From: Kitagawia praeruptora | Taxonomy: Eukaryota; Streptophyta; Magnoliopsida; Apiales; Apiaceae | NCBI GenBank assembly: GCA_037693485.1 | Contig: CM075352.1 | Location: 65,846,001-65,910,000, forward strand | Direction of reading: 5' to 3' | DNA: 64,000 nt | In this document: in pieces, positions 20,887 to 33,044 of the stretch | Numbering within the stretch: the first letter of the stretch is position 1 | How the letters are laid out: the number at the start of each line of letters is the position of its first letter | Notes under the pieces: model-generated | The model's database searches: none | What the model saw: the letters and a program-made list of their open reading frames with translations, nothing else | Told to the model about the DNA's origin: nothing | Translations under genes and position numbers: made by a program

Positions 20887-21000
20887 TTTTTTTTTTTTTT
20901 TTTTTTTGATATATCTAAGGACACCTTTTTAGTATCTGCTCAAGATACAATTTTTGATATAGGAGAGAGTTGAACCCAAGACCTTGGGGGAGTTAAATAA
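20887..21000 (-). mobile_element. SINE-like fragment
   Basis: Read on the minus strand, a B-box-like GGTCTTGGGTTCAACTC is followed after about 80 bases by a poly(A) run (poly T at 20887-20907). I do not find a clear A box, so it is probably 5'-truncated. Confidence 0.4.
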
Positions 21001-21751
21001 AAAAAACAATTGCAAAATGTTGCATTTAAAGTAGCTGTCGAAACTAAGATGTGATGGGCATTCCAACTAAAAACAGGAAAGGCACATGCATGCTCCCCTA
21101 TAAGTGTTCTGACGATCTGCCCCACGTCCATTTGCTTCTTTTCCAGATTGTCTGCTTCCTTTAACCCCCGTCCTGCTGTCCGACATTGTTATTATTCACT
21201 TTCTCGTTTTGAAAAATTTTATTCATTAATCGAGATTATTCATTTATTAATGTCACAAATATGCAATTTCTATTAAATCAGGATCAAAAAAAAAATATTT
21301 ACTTAATCATTTATCGAATATCCATTTATCGAGGTTCAACCATATATTAATCTGCGCTTATATTTCAGGTTTTATGTTAATAAATATTTTTACTTTAGAA
21401 ATTTAACAAATAGAAATAGTAATAAGATTTTAAGAGTCACCCCATTTATAATAAGACTCAAGAGAGGTACTGCTGGGAATTATTTTTTTTAAAATGATTT
21501 TTGTACTCTTTCCAGCTAAGGTTACATAAATATATTTTTTTAGATCTTATTTTTCGGGAGACATAAATATGTGATTATATAATTTTTTTTTATTTTGAAT
21601 ATTCTTAATACTGTAATGCAATGTAAACCCCCTTTTTTTTCTTAAAAAAAAAGTAATGAATCCAAATTTAACAAATGTATCATGTTTGTGATTATTATTC
21701 TTTAGAAAGAATTTTATTGAAATTTTCTTTTATTTAAAGCAATCGATTATA
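21001..21751. other. Intergenic, nothing recognised
   Basis: AT-rich, with no open frame of interest. Confidence 0.5.
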
Positions 21752-22351
21752 TCTATATCTATACTATATTATTATAAGCAAATTAGAGATTTTTGTAATT
21801 TGTAGTTTGGTTAATCAAACTATTCACAACCGGTAGATTTCTAATTCAAATATATCATAACCGTTAGATACAAAATACTAAAAATTGTTATATACAAAAG
21901 TTTAAAGTTCGATTCTCGTCAACAATATATTAATTTATATTTAATACTAAAATTTATTATATACAAAGATTTAAATTTCGAATTCTTCCAATGACATATT
22001 AAAATTAATATTTATAATATCATATTACACTATAAATAAATTACTCCATCCGTTTCAAATTAGTAGTCCATTTTCAAAAAATTACGCATATTAAGAAACT
22101 CATTTATTAATGATCTAATTCCATATTTACCCATATTTATTGTATTGGTTGGATAAATAACTACATAAAACCAATCTTGGAAATTAAAACTCATGGGTAA
22201 TAAGGGAAGTTTAAGTAAAAAATTGCTTTGAAAGTTGAAATGAGACAACTATTTTGAAATATTTTTTTTTTTGAAAGTGAATTACTAATTTGAAATAGAG
22301 GGAATATAAAAAATTAAAATTAATCCATGTTTTGCACGGAATATTAGCTAG
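21752..22351 (+). mobile_element. Short non-autonomous Helitron
   Basis: The 5' end TCTATATCTATACTATATT follows an A. The 3' end has a small stem (ccatg...cacgg) a few bases before CTAG, with T after it, as Helitrons insert between A and T without target duplication. It contains a Stowaway-like MITE (22044-22304). No Rep/helicase gene. Confidence 0.55.
22044..22304. mobile_element. Stowaway-like MITE inside the Helitron
   Basis: Ends ctccatccgtttcaaatta and taatttgaaatagaggga are inverted copies, with TA on both sides. Length about 261 bp, AT-rich, no gene. Confidence 0.7.
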
Positions 22352-22434
22352 TTATGGGATAAAACTTACTCGTATTAAGTTAAGTTTGATTGTTCTGAAA
22401 AAAATTAAAGTACAGTAACCAACTTTGTGGAATA

Positions 22435-22984
22435 CTCCCTCCGTCCCTTTTTAGTTGGCACATTTGCAAAAAAAAAAATTGTCCCTAAATAGTTGTCACA
22501 TTCCTTGTTCCAATGCATATTTTTACCAATTTTTTCACCTATACCCCTTTGTTTGTAATACCAATGTTTGACTTTATATTTAATACTCCCTCCGTCCCAA
22601 TTTACATGTCCCTTTTCTAAAAAGCACACATATTAAGATAAAGTTAGTTGAATAAAATTTTCCAACTAATACCCTTATTTAATACATTGGTAAATGAGAA
22701 TAGAGTTAAGTTTAAAAAAGTCAAAATTTTGATACAATAAATGTAGGGATAGTTTTGTAAAACTACACTTAAATTTGCATTGAAAAGAGAAAAGAGACAA
22801 GTAATTTGGGACAAATTTGTTTTAGAAAAGGGACATGTATTTTGGGACGGAGGGAGTATACACACTCATAACTCATCATTTAATGTTAAGATTAAGGGCA
22901 AACATGAAAATAAATTAAATAATTAATTTTTTCTTAATAAATATGTTTTTTACAAATGTACCAACTAAAAAGGGACGGAGAGAA
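22435..22984. mobile_element. Stowaway-like MITE, carrying a second MITE
   Basis: Ends ctccctccgtccctttttag and ctaaaaagggacggagaga, flanked by TA. An unrelated-interior MITE at 22586-22856 sits inside it, so this one is the older host. Confidence 0.75.
22586..22856. mobile_element. Inner Stowaway-like MITE
   Basis: 271 bp. Ends ctccctccgtcccaatttac and its inverted copy (tttgggacggagggag), TA duplication at both sides. The remaining arms of the outer MITE lie left and right. Confidence 0.8.
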
Positions 22985-22986
22985 TA

Positions 22987-24188
22987 TTAATCAAATTATG
23001 GGAAAAGGGCCACTCATTTTAGCTCAGTTGCTCTGGTAGGAGTTGGTAGGTACTATTAGGTAATTCTAATGTTTTGGCATTTACTTCCCTGCCATGTATC
23101 TTTATTTCATTTTTGTTTTTTTACTTCTTCTTTTTGTGCTTTGTTTTCTTTCACTAAGCAGACGGCATTGTTTTATACTCCAGTTGTCTTCCGATCTTCC
23201 TTAAGTAGCAGACCGGTCTCGCAATATGAGTTCATTCGGAAAGGCTAATTTACATCGCATACGTAGATTACAGGGTTGTGATTAAATTTTATCCAATTTT
23301 ATATTATAATAGTTGAATTTTAAAATTTATAATATACTGATTAAACAAGATTTTTACATTTTTAAAGTATGATAGAGTATTTTCAATGGAATTGGATAAA
23401 ATTGTTGCCTAAATTAATCTAAAATAATCATTGATTTTTATCGAATTTATAAGATGTTTTTACTCAAATGATATTGGCTATCTTAATAAAATTGCATGTA
23501 CATATTTATATTTGTTAGGTTAAGGATTTTACATGTTGGAGATTCAAAATTTATATAAATAACCTAATTTTTTTTTTTGATAAGGGACTATTACATTGAA
23601 AATGCTCTAATGATCAAGTTTTTTTTAAAGAAAATTAGTTTAAAAAAATTGGTATTTGACAAACTTTTCAAAGATGAAGATAATATTCGAACAATATATT
23701 ACAATTTTTAAACTTTAATCAATAAAATTCGAATACAATTTAGTCAATGTCCATGATTAAAGTTTGCAAATAAAGATCAATGATTATTTCATCAGCTAAT
23801 ACCATCCACCTGATATGTAAAAAAAACTCGTACTAGTTCATTAACTGTGTCTTTATTAATGTATGTATGATTATCGGTTGCTTATACTCGTGCGGGCAGT
23901 CTTTGCATTGATCACCGATTCCACGATGATAAAATTGACATGGCCGATTTTTTCTTAAAATATCGGCGGCAACGTCGTGGGGCCCTTTTCCAACTGTCTT
24001 TGCATTAATATAATAATATTCTTTCCTCTTTCTAAACTCTACCTCGCAACTTGTGCTTGACCCTTTTCTCAAAACAGTCATTAAAATTGGAAAATCCCTT
24101 TTTCCGATTATACCCCTCATCACTTAAAATAATGTCCTCACTCATTCTAATTAGACGAATTATTAAATGAAATTGATTTTAAATGATA
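22987..24188. other. Intergenic, no supported gene
   Basis: AT-rich. A minus-strand frame of 96 codons (24123-23833) has no recognisable domain and no supporting signals, so I leave it uncalled. Confidence 0.5.
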
Positions 24189-24466
24189 CTCCCTCCATCC
24201 CTAATTAGTAGTCCATTTTGAAAAAAATACACATCTTAAGAAATATTTAATGTCATAGTTTGTTTCCATAGTTGTCCCTACTTATTATATTAAATAATAA
24301 ATTTTGAATGTATAATTATTTATAAAGTCAAACATTGAAAATAGAAGTATATGGATAATTTTGGAAAAATTTGAAAAACAGGCATTGAAATATGAAAAAA
24401 AATAACTATTTAGGAACAATTTTTTTTTAAAAAAAATGGTCTACTAAATAAATAGGAACGGAGGAG
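24189..24466. mobile_element. Stowaway-like MITE
   Basis: Ends ctccctccatccctaattag and a diverged inverted copy (ataggaacggaggag), flanked by TA. About 278 bp, related to the element at 22044-22304. Confidence 0.7.
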
Positions 24467-24468
24467 TA

Positions 24469-25480
24469 TACTTCCACATGCTAATTTGTCATTTTCGAAC
24501 ACTCGTGAGTAGTAATGATGTGTACTTTATGCTAATTAAAGATTCGGTATATTGTGGAGATGGAGTCCAACAATGTATTAATATGTTAGTTATAAATTTT
24601 ATAAAAGAGTTTGAATGATTTAAAGAATTGATTTTGCATATAGCTCTAACAATATTACTCATTTATTTTAATTATTATTATTACTATAAAATAATATATT
24701 TTAAAAAAGAAAAGAAGTAGAAAAAAAGAGAGAAAAGAGGAAAAAAAAGGAGAAGAATGAATTTTTTATTCATAAAAAAATGAAAGAAGTAATGACTAAT
24801 AATTACTTATAAATAAGTAATAAAATTCTTATCCTAATAATAATAATTAAATAATCATTAGAATATTGTTAGAATGTCATTTTTTAATAAATTACTTATA
24901 TTTAGGCACTGTAAGCTATTCGACTTGCTCTTAAAGCAAGTCCAATGCATAGCTATATTTAGTCTTATAGTAATAATATAGAATCAAAATTATTAAATTT
25001 AACTACAATGCATAACGATGGATAAATATACATGGTTCTATATTTAGGATCAAATATGGTTATAGCCATTCTTATCATATCATTAAATAATTAATAATTG
25101 AGTACAAGAAGATCCACCTTTAAAAGAAAGTGAATGAGTTGGACAAAATGTTAAGTAATTATGAAATTATTTGGTTGTAAAATGCAATTATGGAGCACTA
25201 TTTATATTTTAATTAAAACCAAAAACTTATTTGGTTGTAAAATGCAACTATGGAGCACTATTTATATTTTAATTAAAACCAAAAACTACTTTTTATTTCA
25301 AATTATAACAATGATTATAGTCATTTTAGCTTTAACATGAACTTGTTCTAATCCCTTCAAACTAGAATAGGCATTTTTCGGGAATGATTAAAATGTTAAG
25401 ATGAAGTTTCAGATTCCAATGCAGATTTTGGATTAAATAATCGTTGACTTTTTATGTTCATCAGGTTTTATACTCCATCT
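24469..25480. other. Intergenic, AT-rich, with a 61-bp direct duplication
   Basis: No gene. The segment tatttggttgtaaaatgcaa to aattaaaaccaaaaact occurs twice in tandem at about 25166-25226 and 25227-25287, differing at one visible base. Confidence 0.6.
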
Positions 25481-25481
25481 A

Positions 25482-25845
25482 ACAGCATCTCCAACAATCT
25501 CTTAGTTGGCTCTTAAATATAATATAAATTATATGGCTCTTAGCAAGTTAGTACATAGATTTCCGTGTCAACTCCAACAATGCTCCTTATCTTGACTCTT
25601 AACTTATATTTTATTAATATTTCAAATCATATTATGACATACAATTAAATTCAACCATGTACAAATGAATATTTTATTGATAGAAAATAGTTAAGAGTCA
25701 TGTAGTAGCTCTTAAAATTGAGGAGAGAGAAGAGCCTCTTAAGCTTTTTAAGAGCCACTAAGAGTCTCTTGGAGCTCATTTTTTGTCCATCCTCTTTATT
25801 TTTGGACTTAAGAACTTGTTTAAGAGTCTCTTGGAGATGCTCTAA
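25482..25845. mobile_element. MITE with AGCATCTCCAA-type inverted ends
   Basis: The left end agcatctccaacaatctctta and right end taagagtctcttggagatgct are inverted copies. The interior repeats GGCTCTTA words. The superfamily is not clear because I cannot fix the target duplication. Confidence 0.55.
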
Positions 25846-26127
25846 GCCAAGGTTGTTTAACAATTTTCCAATTTAATATTTCCGCCCTCATTTATAAGTG
25901 AGTCTTTAAATTTTATTATGGATTTTTTTGTATAAAATAGAATTTTTAGTGTTTACTGTAATTTTCATTAAGTACCCTAAAGAATATATTTTTCATTAAT
26001 TATATAATCAAATAAAATTACAAATTTAGGAATGTAATGAAAGGGTAATATTGTCATTACAGAAGATAAAAATCTGTAGGTGACTGATGATACTAGTCAC
26101 TTTCTCTTTTTTTCACTGTCCTTACAG

Positions 26128-26902
26128 TTAGTACAACGGGTTGGATCGGGTTGGATATCTGTGATATCCAAATTCAAACCCGAATTCTTAATCTAAATCC
26201 AAATCCAATTGGATTTGGAAATTCAAAATCCAAACCCGATCCACCGGGTTTGGATCGGGTTCGGGTTTTATCCAAACCCGAAAATTTTAATTCTTTGTAA
26301 AAAAGTAGTAATATTTTTTTAATTTAAATTTCATAAAAATTAAAATTACAATAGCAAATAAATATCTAGATTTCATAGACATGAAAATAAATAAGTCCAA
26401 GTTACACCACTACTAATATCTAAAGACATAAAAATTAAAATACAATTGTAAATAAATATCCACATAGGCAGAGTGTAGACTAGAAGACTAACAGTAGCAC
26501 AGCATGTGTATCAAAATTGGCTGAACTAAGAAATTTCATAGTAGCACAGCATGTGTATCAAAATTGCCTGAACAAAATTACCTAGTGTAACTAAGTAACG
26601 GGTATTTATTTTTAAGGAATAAATTATGATATATATATATATATATATTATAATTTATATATGTATATATATCGGGGTTTTTTTCGGGTTTCGGGTTTGG
26701 ATCGGGTTTGGATCGGGTTTTCGGGTTTCGGGTTTGGATCGGGCTGGATATAACTAATATCCAAATCCAAATCCAAACTCTTTCGGGTTTAAAAATCAAA
26801 TCCAAATCCTAATCCAAATCCTAATCAGGTTCGGTAAAATTCAATCGGATCGAATTGGATCGGGTATCCATCAGATCGGTTTTTTTTGCCATCCGTACAC
26901 AA
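26128..26902. mobile_element. hAT-like non-autonomous element in the LYK3 promoter
   Basis: Both ends are built of short words (TTGGATCGGG, CCAAACCCGA, CGGGTTTCGGG) in inverted arrangement, a pattern I associate with non-autonomous hAT elements. The centre holds a near-exact direct repeat (agtagcacagcatgtgtatc at about 26492 and 26541) and an (AT)n stretch near 26627-26650. The terminal bases and duplication cannot be fixed by eye. The right end stops about 85 bp before the LYK3 start codon. Confidence 0.45.
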
Positions 26903-26986
26903 CTCAAACAAATGCTCTTCTTCTTCTTCTTCTTCTTCATCTTTGTAAATTTTCATTTCTCACATTTTCTCTAAACATCTTCAACC
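26903..26986 (+). promoter_or_regulatory. 5' UTR/proximal leader of the LYK3-type gene with (TTC)n
   Basis: A run of about eight TTC units near 26917-26938 precedes the ATG at 26987. CT-rich leaders are common in plants. The core promoter must lie in or at the edge of the transposon-like sequence upstream; the AT tracts near 26627-26670 are the only TATA-like candidates. Confidence 0.45.
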
Positions 26987-29900
26987 ATGAAACCAAGCCC
27001 ATTAATCTTACCACTTGTATTCTTTTTCCTTACCTTAAAAAACCAATCTTTTTCATACCCAACTCCACTAAATTGCACAGAAACAACTAGAGTATGCACA
27101 TCATTTCTAGCCTTCAAACCCACCCCAGATCAAACATTTGCAGTCATTCAAAGCATGTTTGATGTCTTACCACAAGACATTTATGCTGAAGACAATGATA
27201 AAGATTATGTTTTTATCAAAAAGAACTGTTCTTGTGCTTCAAATTGGAAAAAGTACTTGACCAACACTACATTTACAGTCAGAAAAAATGGGGGGTCTGT
27301 TTATAATATGGTGATTGATGAGTATGGTGGGCTAGGCATTTTTACAAACAGTTGGCGTGCTGCAAGAATGGGGTCAGTTGTGTCATTGCAATTGATGTGT
27401 GGGTGTTCAAGTGGATTGTCGAATTATTTGATGAGTTATGTGATGAAAGAGGGGGATAGTGTTCAATCTTTGGCTAGTAGGTTTGGTGTTAGTATGGATA
27501 GTATCGAAAATGTTAATCAGATTCTTGATCCTAGTAATGTTACCGTTGGTGGTTTGTATTATATACCTCTTAATTCAGGTATGCATTTTGATTGTTTTGT
27601 TTTCTTAATCTGTGTGATACTGTTTATTGGATGATTTCTTTTGTTAGTACTAATTGTTCGATGATCATGCCTTCAGTCGCGTTAAGATGGATCTTATACT
27701 TTTAATGTTCACTTACATTAGTAGATCATCATAATAATCACACTACTGGGCACTATTTAAACAAGGTAAACAAATGTAGGTGGCCATAATTTGAGAATGT
27801 TGAGGGTAGTAAGATGGTTTTGGACTGGAGACTCTCCTGGATGAGCTCTCGTATTATGTTAGATGACCATTTCTACAAAACCCTGTGATGTTTGCACAAG
27901 TCAATGAATAGATCTTATACCTTAAACAGTAATTTGGTGTTGGTAATGGTAAAAATATGAAAAATGGATACTTGGGATCATAACTTTGGTGAAACATAAT
28001 TACTTGGAATTGGTATTTTTTCTGGTTTCAAGAAGTGCTTTGTGGGGATATAGTGATGGGCTGTGTTATGTTGCTGAGACCACAAAATTAGGTTTGCTGT
28101 TGGGTCCTGCTCCCTGGCTAAGGCCTGTGGAAATTTGATATTTCTTTTTTGTGCTATGCCAATTTCTGCAGCGTCTTTTTTCCTATAATACTCCCAGTAG
28201 CTAACAATGACTGAAATTTTAGAGAAGCCAAGTAAGTAATAATTTTTAAAGAAAGACATGTTATATAAGGTTAGATAAAACATGTTGTAATGTTGTTCAG
28301 TGGCGGCTGTTAGTACCTTTATTTATAAGATTACTTTAAATTTCCACATGCGTACTTTTTTTTTATATTAAATTTAGAGAAGCATTTCAGAAGCATTTAC
28401 CATCACGTAACGTAAGCATATTAAAATTATAGTATTCTATTTTTGGATTACATTTATTTGTTTTCTTATTTTTTTTGTATATATCTTTCCATTTCTTGTT
28501 TAGTTCCAGGAAAACCATATCCTTTGAAAAATGAAATTCCTCCAGCTCCCGTCCCCGCACCGACATCAGACAGTTTTCCAGGTACAATGCATACCTATGT
28601 TCTGCCTGCATTTTTTTTATTTATCATTTACTCGAAACACCTGGGAAAATGATAATAGAGAAAGTGGTCCTCAAGAATTTCATCCTATCATAGACAACAG
28701 ATGAAGTTAGGGGTGTAATTTGTGAAGAAGCAATATTATTTGACCCATTGTTGGAAATGTGATCACTAATATGTTTTCCTTGGCAGTGGTTGGAGAACAT
28801 CATCACAAGGCTAGTGTGCCATATGGATGGATAATGGGGAGTTTGGGAGTTGGATTGGTAGTAATTGTTGTCGTTGTTCTGCTTTTTGTTTCCTTAAGTC
28901 ATGCGAAGGATCAAGATGAAAAGAGTTCTCATAAATTCCAAATTCTTCGGAACAGAAGTTTCTGTTGTGGTTCAGGGAGGTATCTCTGCTGCAAACCTGG
29001 GGATATTAGGCACTCTCAAGGGGAATCTAGTGACCGGAAGATAAACATTCCTAAAGGTTCAGCTTTGTCCCTACTGCATCAAATTTCAATTTTATCCAAT
29101 TATGCTCTTGATGTCTAGAGCTAATAGAAAACCCAAGAGAAATAATGTGTACATTTGAGCATTAGATTCAGAGTTCAGACACAAACAGTTAAATCCCCCC
29201 TCCCTCTCTCCCATCTCCCTCCTGTTGTATTCAAAGCCAAACACATTTAATGCATCACATATTACTATGTCAGTGCAAGTTTCATATATAACTCGCATCA
29301 AAGGATCTGTTTATCTGCCACAGTCAAAATGTTCTATTTCGGAGGATAAAAAAGATAAATTGCATCTTGTTTCACTACAGCTTTAGGGCACATTATTGCT
29401 GTATTGAAGTTAGTATGAGATCCCGTACTTTCATTATTCTACAGTTATAGGAACTGATGTTTTTGACATGGAGAAGCCGGTGATTTTTACATATGAAGAA
29501 ATTGTATCTTGTACGGAGGGCTTTTCGGATTCCAATCTTCTTGGACATGGAACATATGGCTCTGTCTATTATGGCCTCCTTCGCGATCAGGTTTGGTGCT
29601 GCTACACTATTTTTATAGTTAATATTTACTCCTCCGTTTTTAGATATGGTAACATAATACCGCAGAATGCTGAAAAACACAGAATCTTTCAGGAAGTTGC
29701 AATCAAAAGAATGACTGAAATGAAAACCAAAGAGTTTATGTTAGAGATGAAAGTTTTGTGCAAGGTTCATCATACAAATCTGGTAATGCATATTGCATTT
29801 CAAGCATCACCTGTACCGTTTTCATCAGAGCTTATAGCTACTCTTCAGCATTCTAAATCTTTTATTCTGCTTTTATTTTGTCAAGGTAGAATTGATTGGT

Positions 29901-32349
29901 TACGCTGCTAGTGTTGATGAACTCTTTCTAATTTATGAATATGCACAAAAGGGCTCCCTGAAAAGCCATTTGCATGACCCTCTAAACAAGGGTAAGCTCC
30001 AATTACATGCATAATTAGTTATGCTATTCGTTTATGTTGAGTTTTACCATTGTGATGCTTTTAAAAGTTAAACAATTGTAAACGTATATATTACCTGGGG
30101 AAATACATTAAGTGATTATAATAAACCTCATAACATCTGTACCCTAATTTTGCTTCGTACTGACACTTTAGTTCAGAAATGCACCTATAAAATACACAAG
30201 TTTAAAGTTGCTCACTCAACTGCTATTGTCCTATTAAGAATGCCCAACTCTTATTTTTATCAAAGTTTCTTGCCAAAGGAGTTTGGTGATCAAACTTATT
30301 AGGTTTAGCCATGCGAATATTTACAAAATAGAAGAATACCTCATCTCTGTTTTCCTGGCAGGTCATACTTCACTATCCTGGATCACAAGACTTCAAATTG
30401 TACTCGATGCTGCAAGGGGTCTGGAATATATACATGAGCATACTAAGCCTCATTATGTGCATCGAGATATAAAGACAAGTAACATTTTACTTGATGGTGC
30501 ATTTAGGGCAAAGGTTCTTACTTTCTACTTTATTAGTCAATGTGTTCTACAACTAACAGAATAAAAAAATAAGTGATGTAATGTATTGTACACTTCAAGG
30601 ACGGGACCCTGCTTGAAAATGTCTCTAGGTCCTTCAGTGGTACACTTGATCAACCTTTTCTGTTGCTTTCTGAATTCCTGTAAACAGATATCAGATTTTG
30701 GGTTAGCAAAACTTGTTGGAAGAACCAATGATGGTGAAGAATCAACAACAAGAGTTGTTGGAACTTTTGGTTACCTGGCTCCCGAGTAAGTGTATGACTG
30801 TATACCTATAGTTATCTGTCTCTGTCTATACCAATTCTTTAAATTACACTCATTTTGTAGATATCTGAGGGATGGCTTGGCCACAAGTAAAAGTGACGTG
30901 TATGCATTTGGGGTTGTTCTCTTTGAGGTTATATCAGGGAAGGAGGCCATTACACGAACTGAAGGCAGTGTGGTGAAAAATTCTGAAAGACGATCCCTTG
31001 TGTCCATTGTAAGCCTACTACTTAAAATTTTGAAGTACACAATTTTAAATTCTCTTATAAAGAGGTCAAATTAAAATTTTATGAGACAGGTTAGATTTAC
31101 CAAAACAATACATATATGTTGTAATGCATCTTGAACTACGTTTAGCTCAAATATCTATATCTAGGTAGTCACACTGAATTTTACAGTTATAATCATAGTG
31201 ATATCCTTCATTTTTGAGGTTAAATGGAATATTTTTGCCAACGACGAACTTCCTGTTCAGTACTATTTAGACCCGATAATTGTGTACACGACAGGAAACA
31301 CCAACCGACCACAACACAAAAACTTTGAGTTACACGAAACGAAATGGTACACGACTAAAGTACACGATAGATTTAGTGTAGTGTTTGGGTTTATAGTTCT
31401 TGTACACAAGATTACAAAACACGAAATAAATATATAATTTTAATAATTATTTATTATATAAAATGCTCCTATATATCTATATAATTTTTTAACATGTTTC
31501 TATATAATTTGTATGTAAATCAATGTATGTATACATCTATATAATATACATAAGAATATAGAGTATTAACAGATTTATTTATTAAATTTTATTATATTTT
31601 GGTGTCAAACGAAAATTACATGACTAAAAAGTATACGAATACGAAAGCACAGGAATTCATTTCGTGTTGTATATGGGCGATACAAAGAAGTACACGATAT
31701 GACAGTATGGATGCATGCTTCAAGGGTAAATAAGGCTTTTGAATATTACATACTTGTGTTGTAGTTCTCTTTACTTGAATTGTGTACATCATTGTTGCGT
31801 TGACTCGAGCTCAGAATGAAGTCTATTTAGATGTGAAGTCTTTGGGACCGTCACTTTCCTCCAGATGTGAGTGCATGTATTAATAAATTGGGTACTTTCT
31901 GATGTCATCCCCTACTGCTTGTAAACCTATAGATGCTGGCAGCTCTTCGGAATTCACCAGACTCCATGAGTATGTCTAGCTTGAAAGATCATGTTGACCC
32001 TAATTTGATGGATTTGTATCCCCACGACTGCCTTTTCAAGGTAATACATTAATTTATTTTCCGGTATTGACAAATATTATATTAAATCTAAGAAATGGAT
32101 TTAAACTAATTAATAGCTTTTGGTAAATAATAACGCCTTGAATTTTTACCCGAGCTTTTCATTTTTATGTGAATTTTTACATAGGTGGCCACACTGGCAA
32201 AACGATGTGTGGACGATGACCCAATACTGCGTCCAGATATGAAGCAGGCTGTGATGTCACTCTCGCAAATCCTGTTGTCTTCAGTGGAATGGGAAGCAAC
32301 TCTTGCTGGGAACAGCCAAGTTTTCAGTGGCCTCGTTCAAGGAAGATAG
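26987..32349 (+). CDS. LYK3: LysM domain receptor-like kinase, LYK3 type
   Basis: Eleven exons: 26987-27578, 28504-28581, 28787-29056, 29445-29590, 29693-29782, 29886-29991, 30362-30513, 30688-30785, 30861-31008, 31933-32040, 32185-32349. All have GT/AG borders and consistent phase; 1953 nt, 650 residues, close to Arabidopsis LYK3. Signal peptide about 1-23. The extracellular LysM region has CxC motifs at C81-C83 and C138-C140 and a clear LysM at about 148-195. A proline-rich linker precedes a transmembrane helix at about 239-260. Kinase: glycine loop GHGTYGSVYYG 347-357, K367, E380, HRD 461-463, DFG 481-483, APE 509-511, so all catalytic residues are present and it is of RD type. It is a plasma-membrane receptor kinase; family members perceive or modulate responses to chitooligosaccharides, and Arabidopsis LYK3 has been reported as a modulator of immunity. 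Ligand here is not known. No defect seen. Confidence 0.93.
31225..31720. mobile_element. hAT-like repeat-ended insertion in intron 9 of LYK3
   Basis: The 924-bp intron 9 holds a segment whose two ends are rich in short TACACGA/ACACGAAA words (left, about 31289-31385) and their relatives (right, about 31620-31705), around a very AT-rich core. This is the same design as the upstream hAT-like element but with a different word. Termini are not resolved. Confidence 0.35.
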
Positions 32350-33035
32350 GTCCTTGAGCTCCAATATTCTGACAGTCCCACATGGTCTGTATATTTAATC
32401 GTCTATATAGTTTGTGTGTATAGAGAATCTCATATAGAACACGGCAGGTGTGATATAAAATTTGTTCATTTTGACTTTTGATCGATTGAGTTATTTTTTT
32501 CATGTTCATGTAGAAGGAAACAGTGGTGCTGAGTTGTGCTTCAATCCTTGTATATTACTTGAGCAATATTCCTAGTAACAATTGCTAGCCAATTTCTTCT
32601 TGTTTATAACTTGGTCAATGTGTACAATGAGTATAAGCGCCAAGTAATTACAATCGCAGCTTGCTACCAGCACAAACCCAATAGACTCGCCAAAAACAGC
32701 GAGTAATCACGATTACAGCAAAACACCTACATCACTGCTAGTTTGGCTCTCACATAATCACTGCAGAAAAATGGAAGCTAAACAATCAAAAAAACTAAAT
32801 CAAACTCAAATAATCTCCACAATCTAAAGCGATCAATAATTGCTAACCAAAATCAACGACCGCGATACAATTGGTTACCCAAAATTGAAGAGGACACGGT
32901 TTTTTTTTCGACAAACCGAGTTGGAAAAACCAACCCAGAAAGCTAAAAAAGGTTGATCATTGAATCATATCATAGGTTCATCGAGAAATAAAAAACTATA
33001 ATTCAAAGCAAACTTGATAAAAGAAATCACAACAA
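32350..33035. other. 3' flank of LYK3 and intergenic sequence
   Basis: The 3' UTR begins at 32350; the polyadenylation site cannot be placed with confidence. No other gene is visible. Confidence 0.5.
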
Positions 33036-33044
33036 AATCCTAAC

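Noticed and set aside
23020..23050. tRNA-like TAGCTCAGTTG sequence
   Set aside because: No B box or cloverleaf follows within the right distance.
23833..24123. 96-codon minus-strand frame with several Cys and His
   Set aside because: The Cys/His spacing matches no zinc-finger pattern I know; no start context or neighbour support.
30283..31074. Short frames within 29468-31074 as separate kinase genes
   Set aside because: They are exons of the single LYK3-type gene read through into introns.
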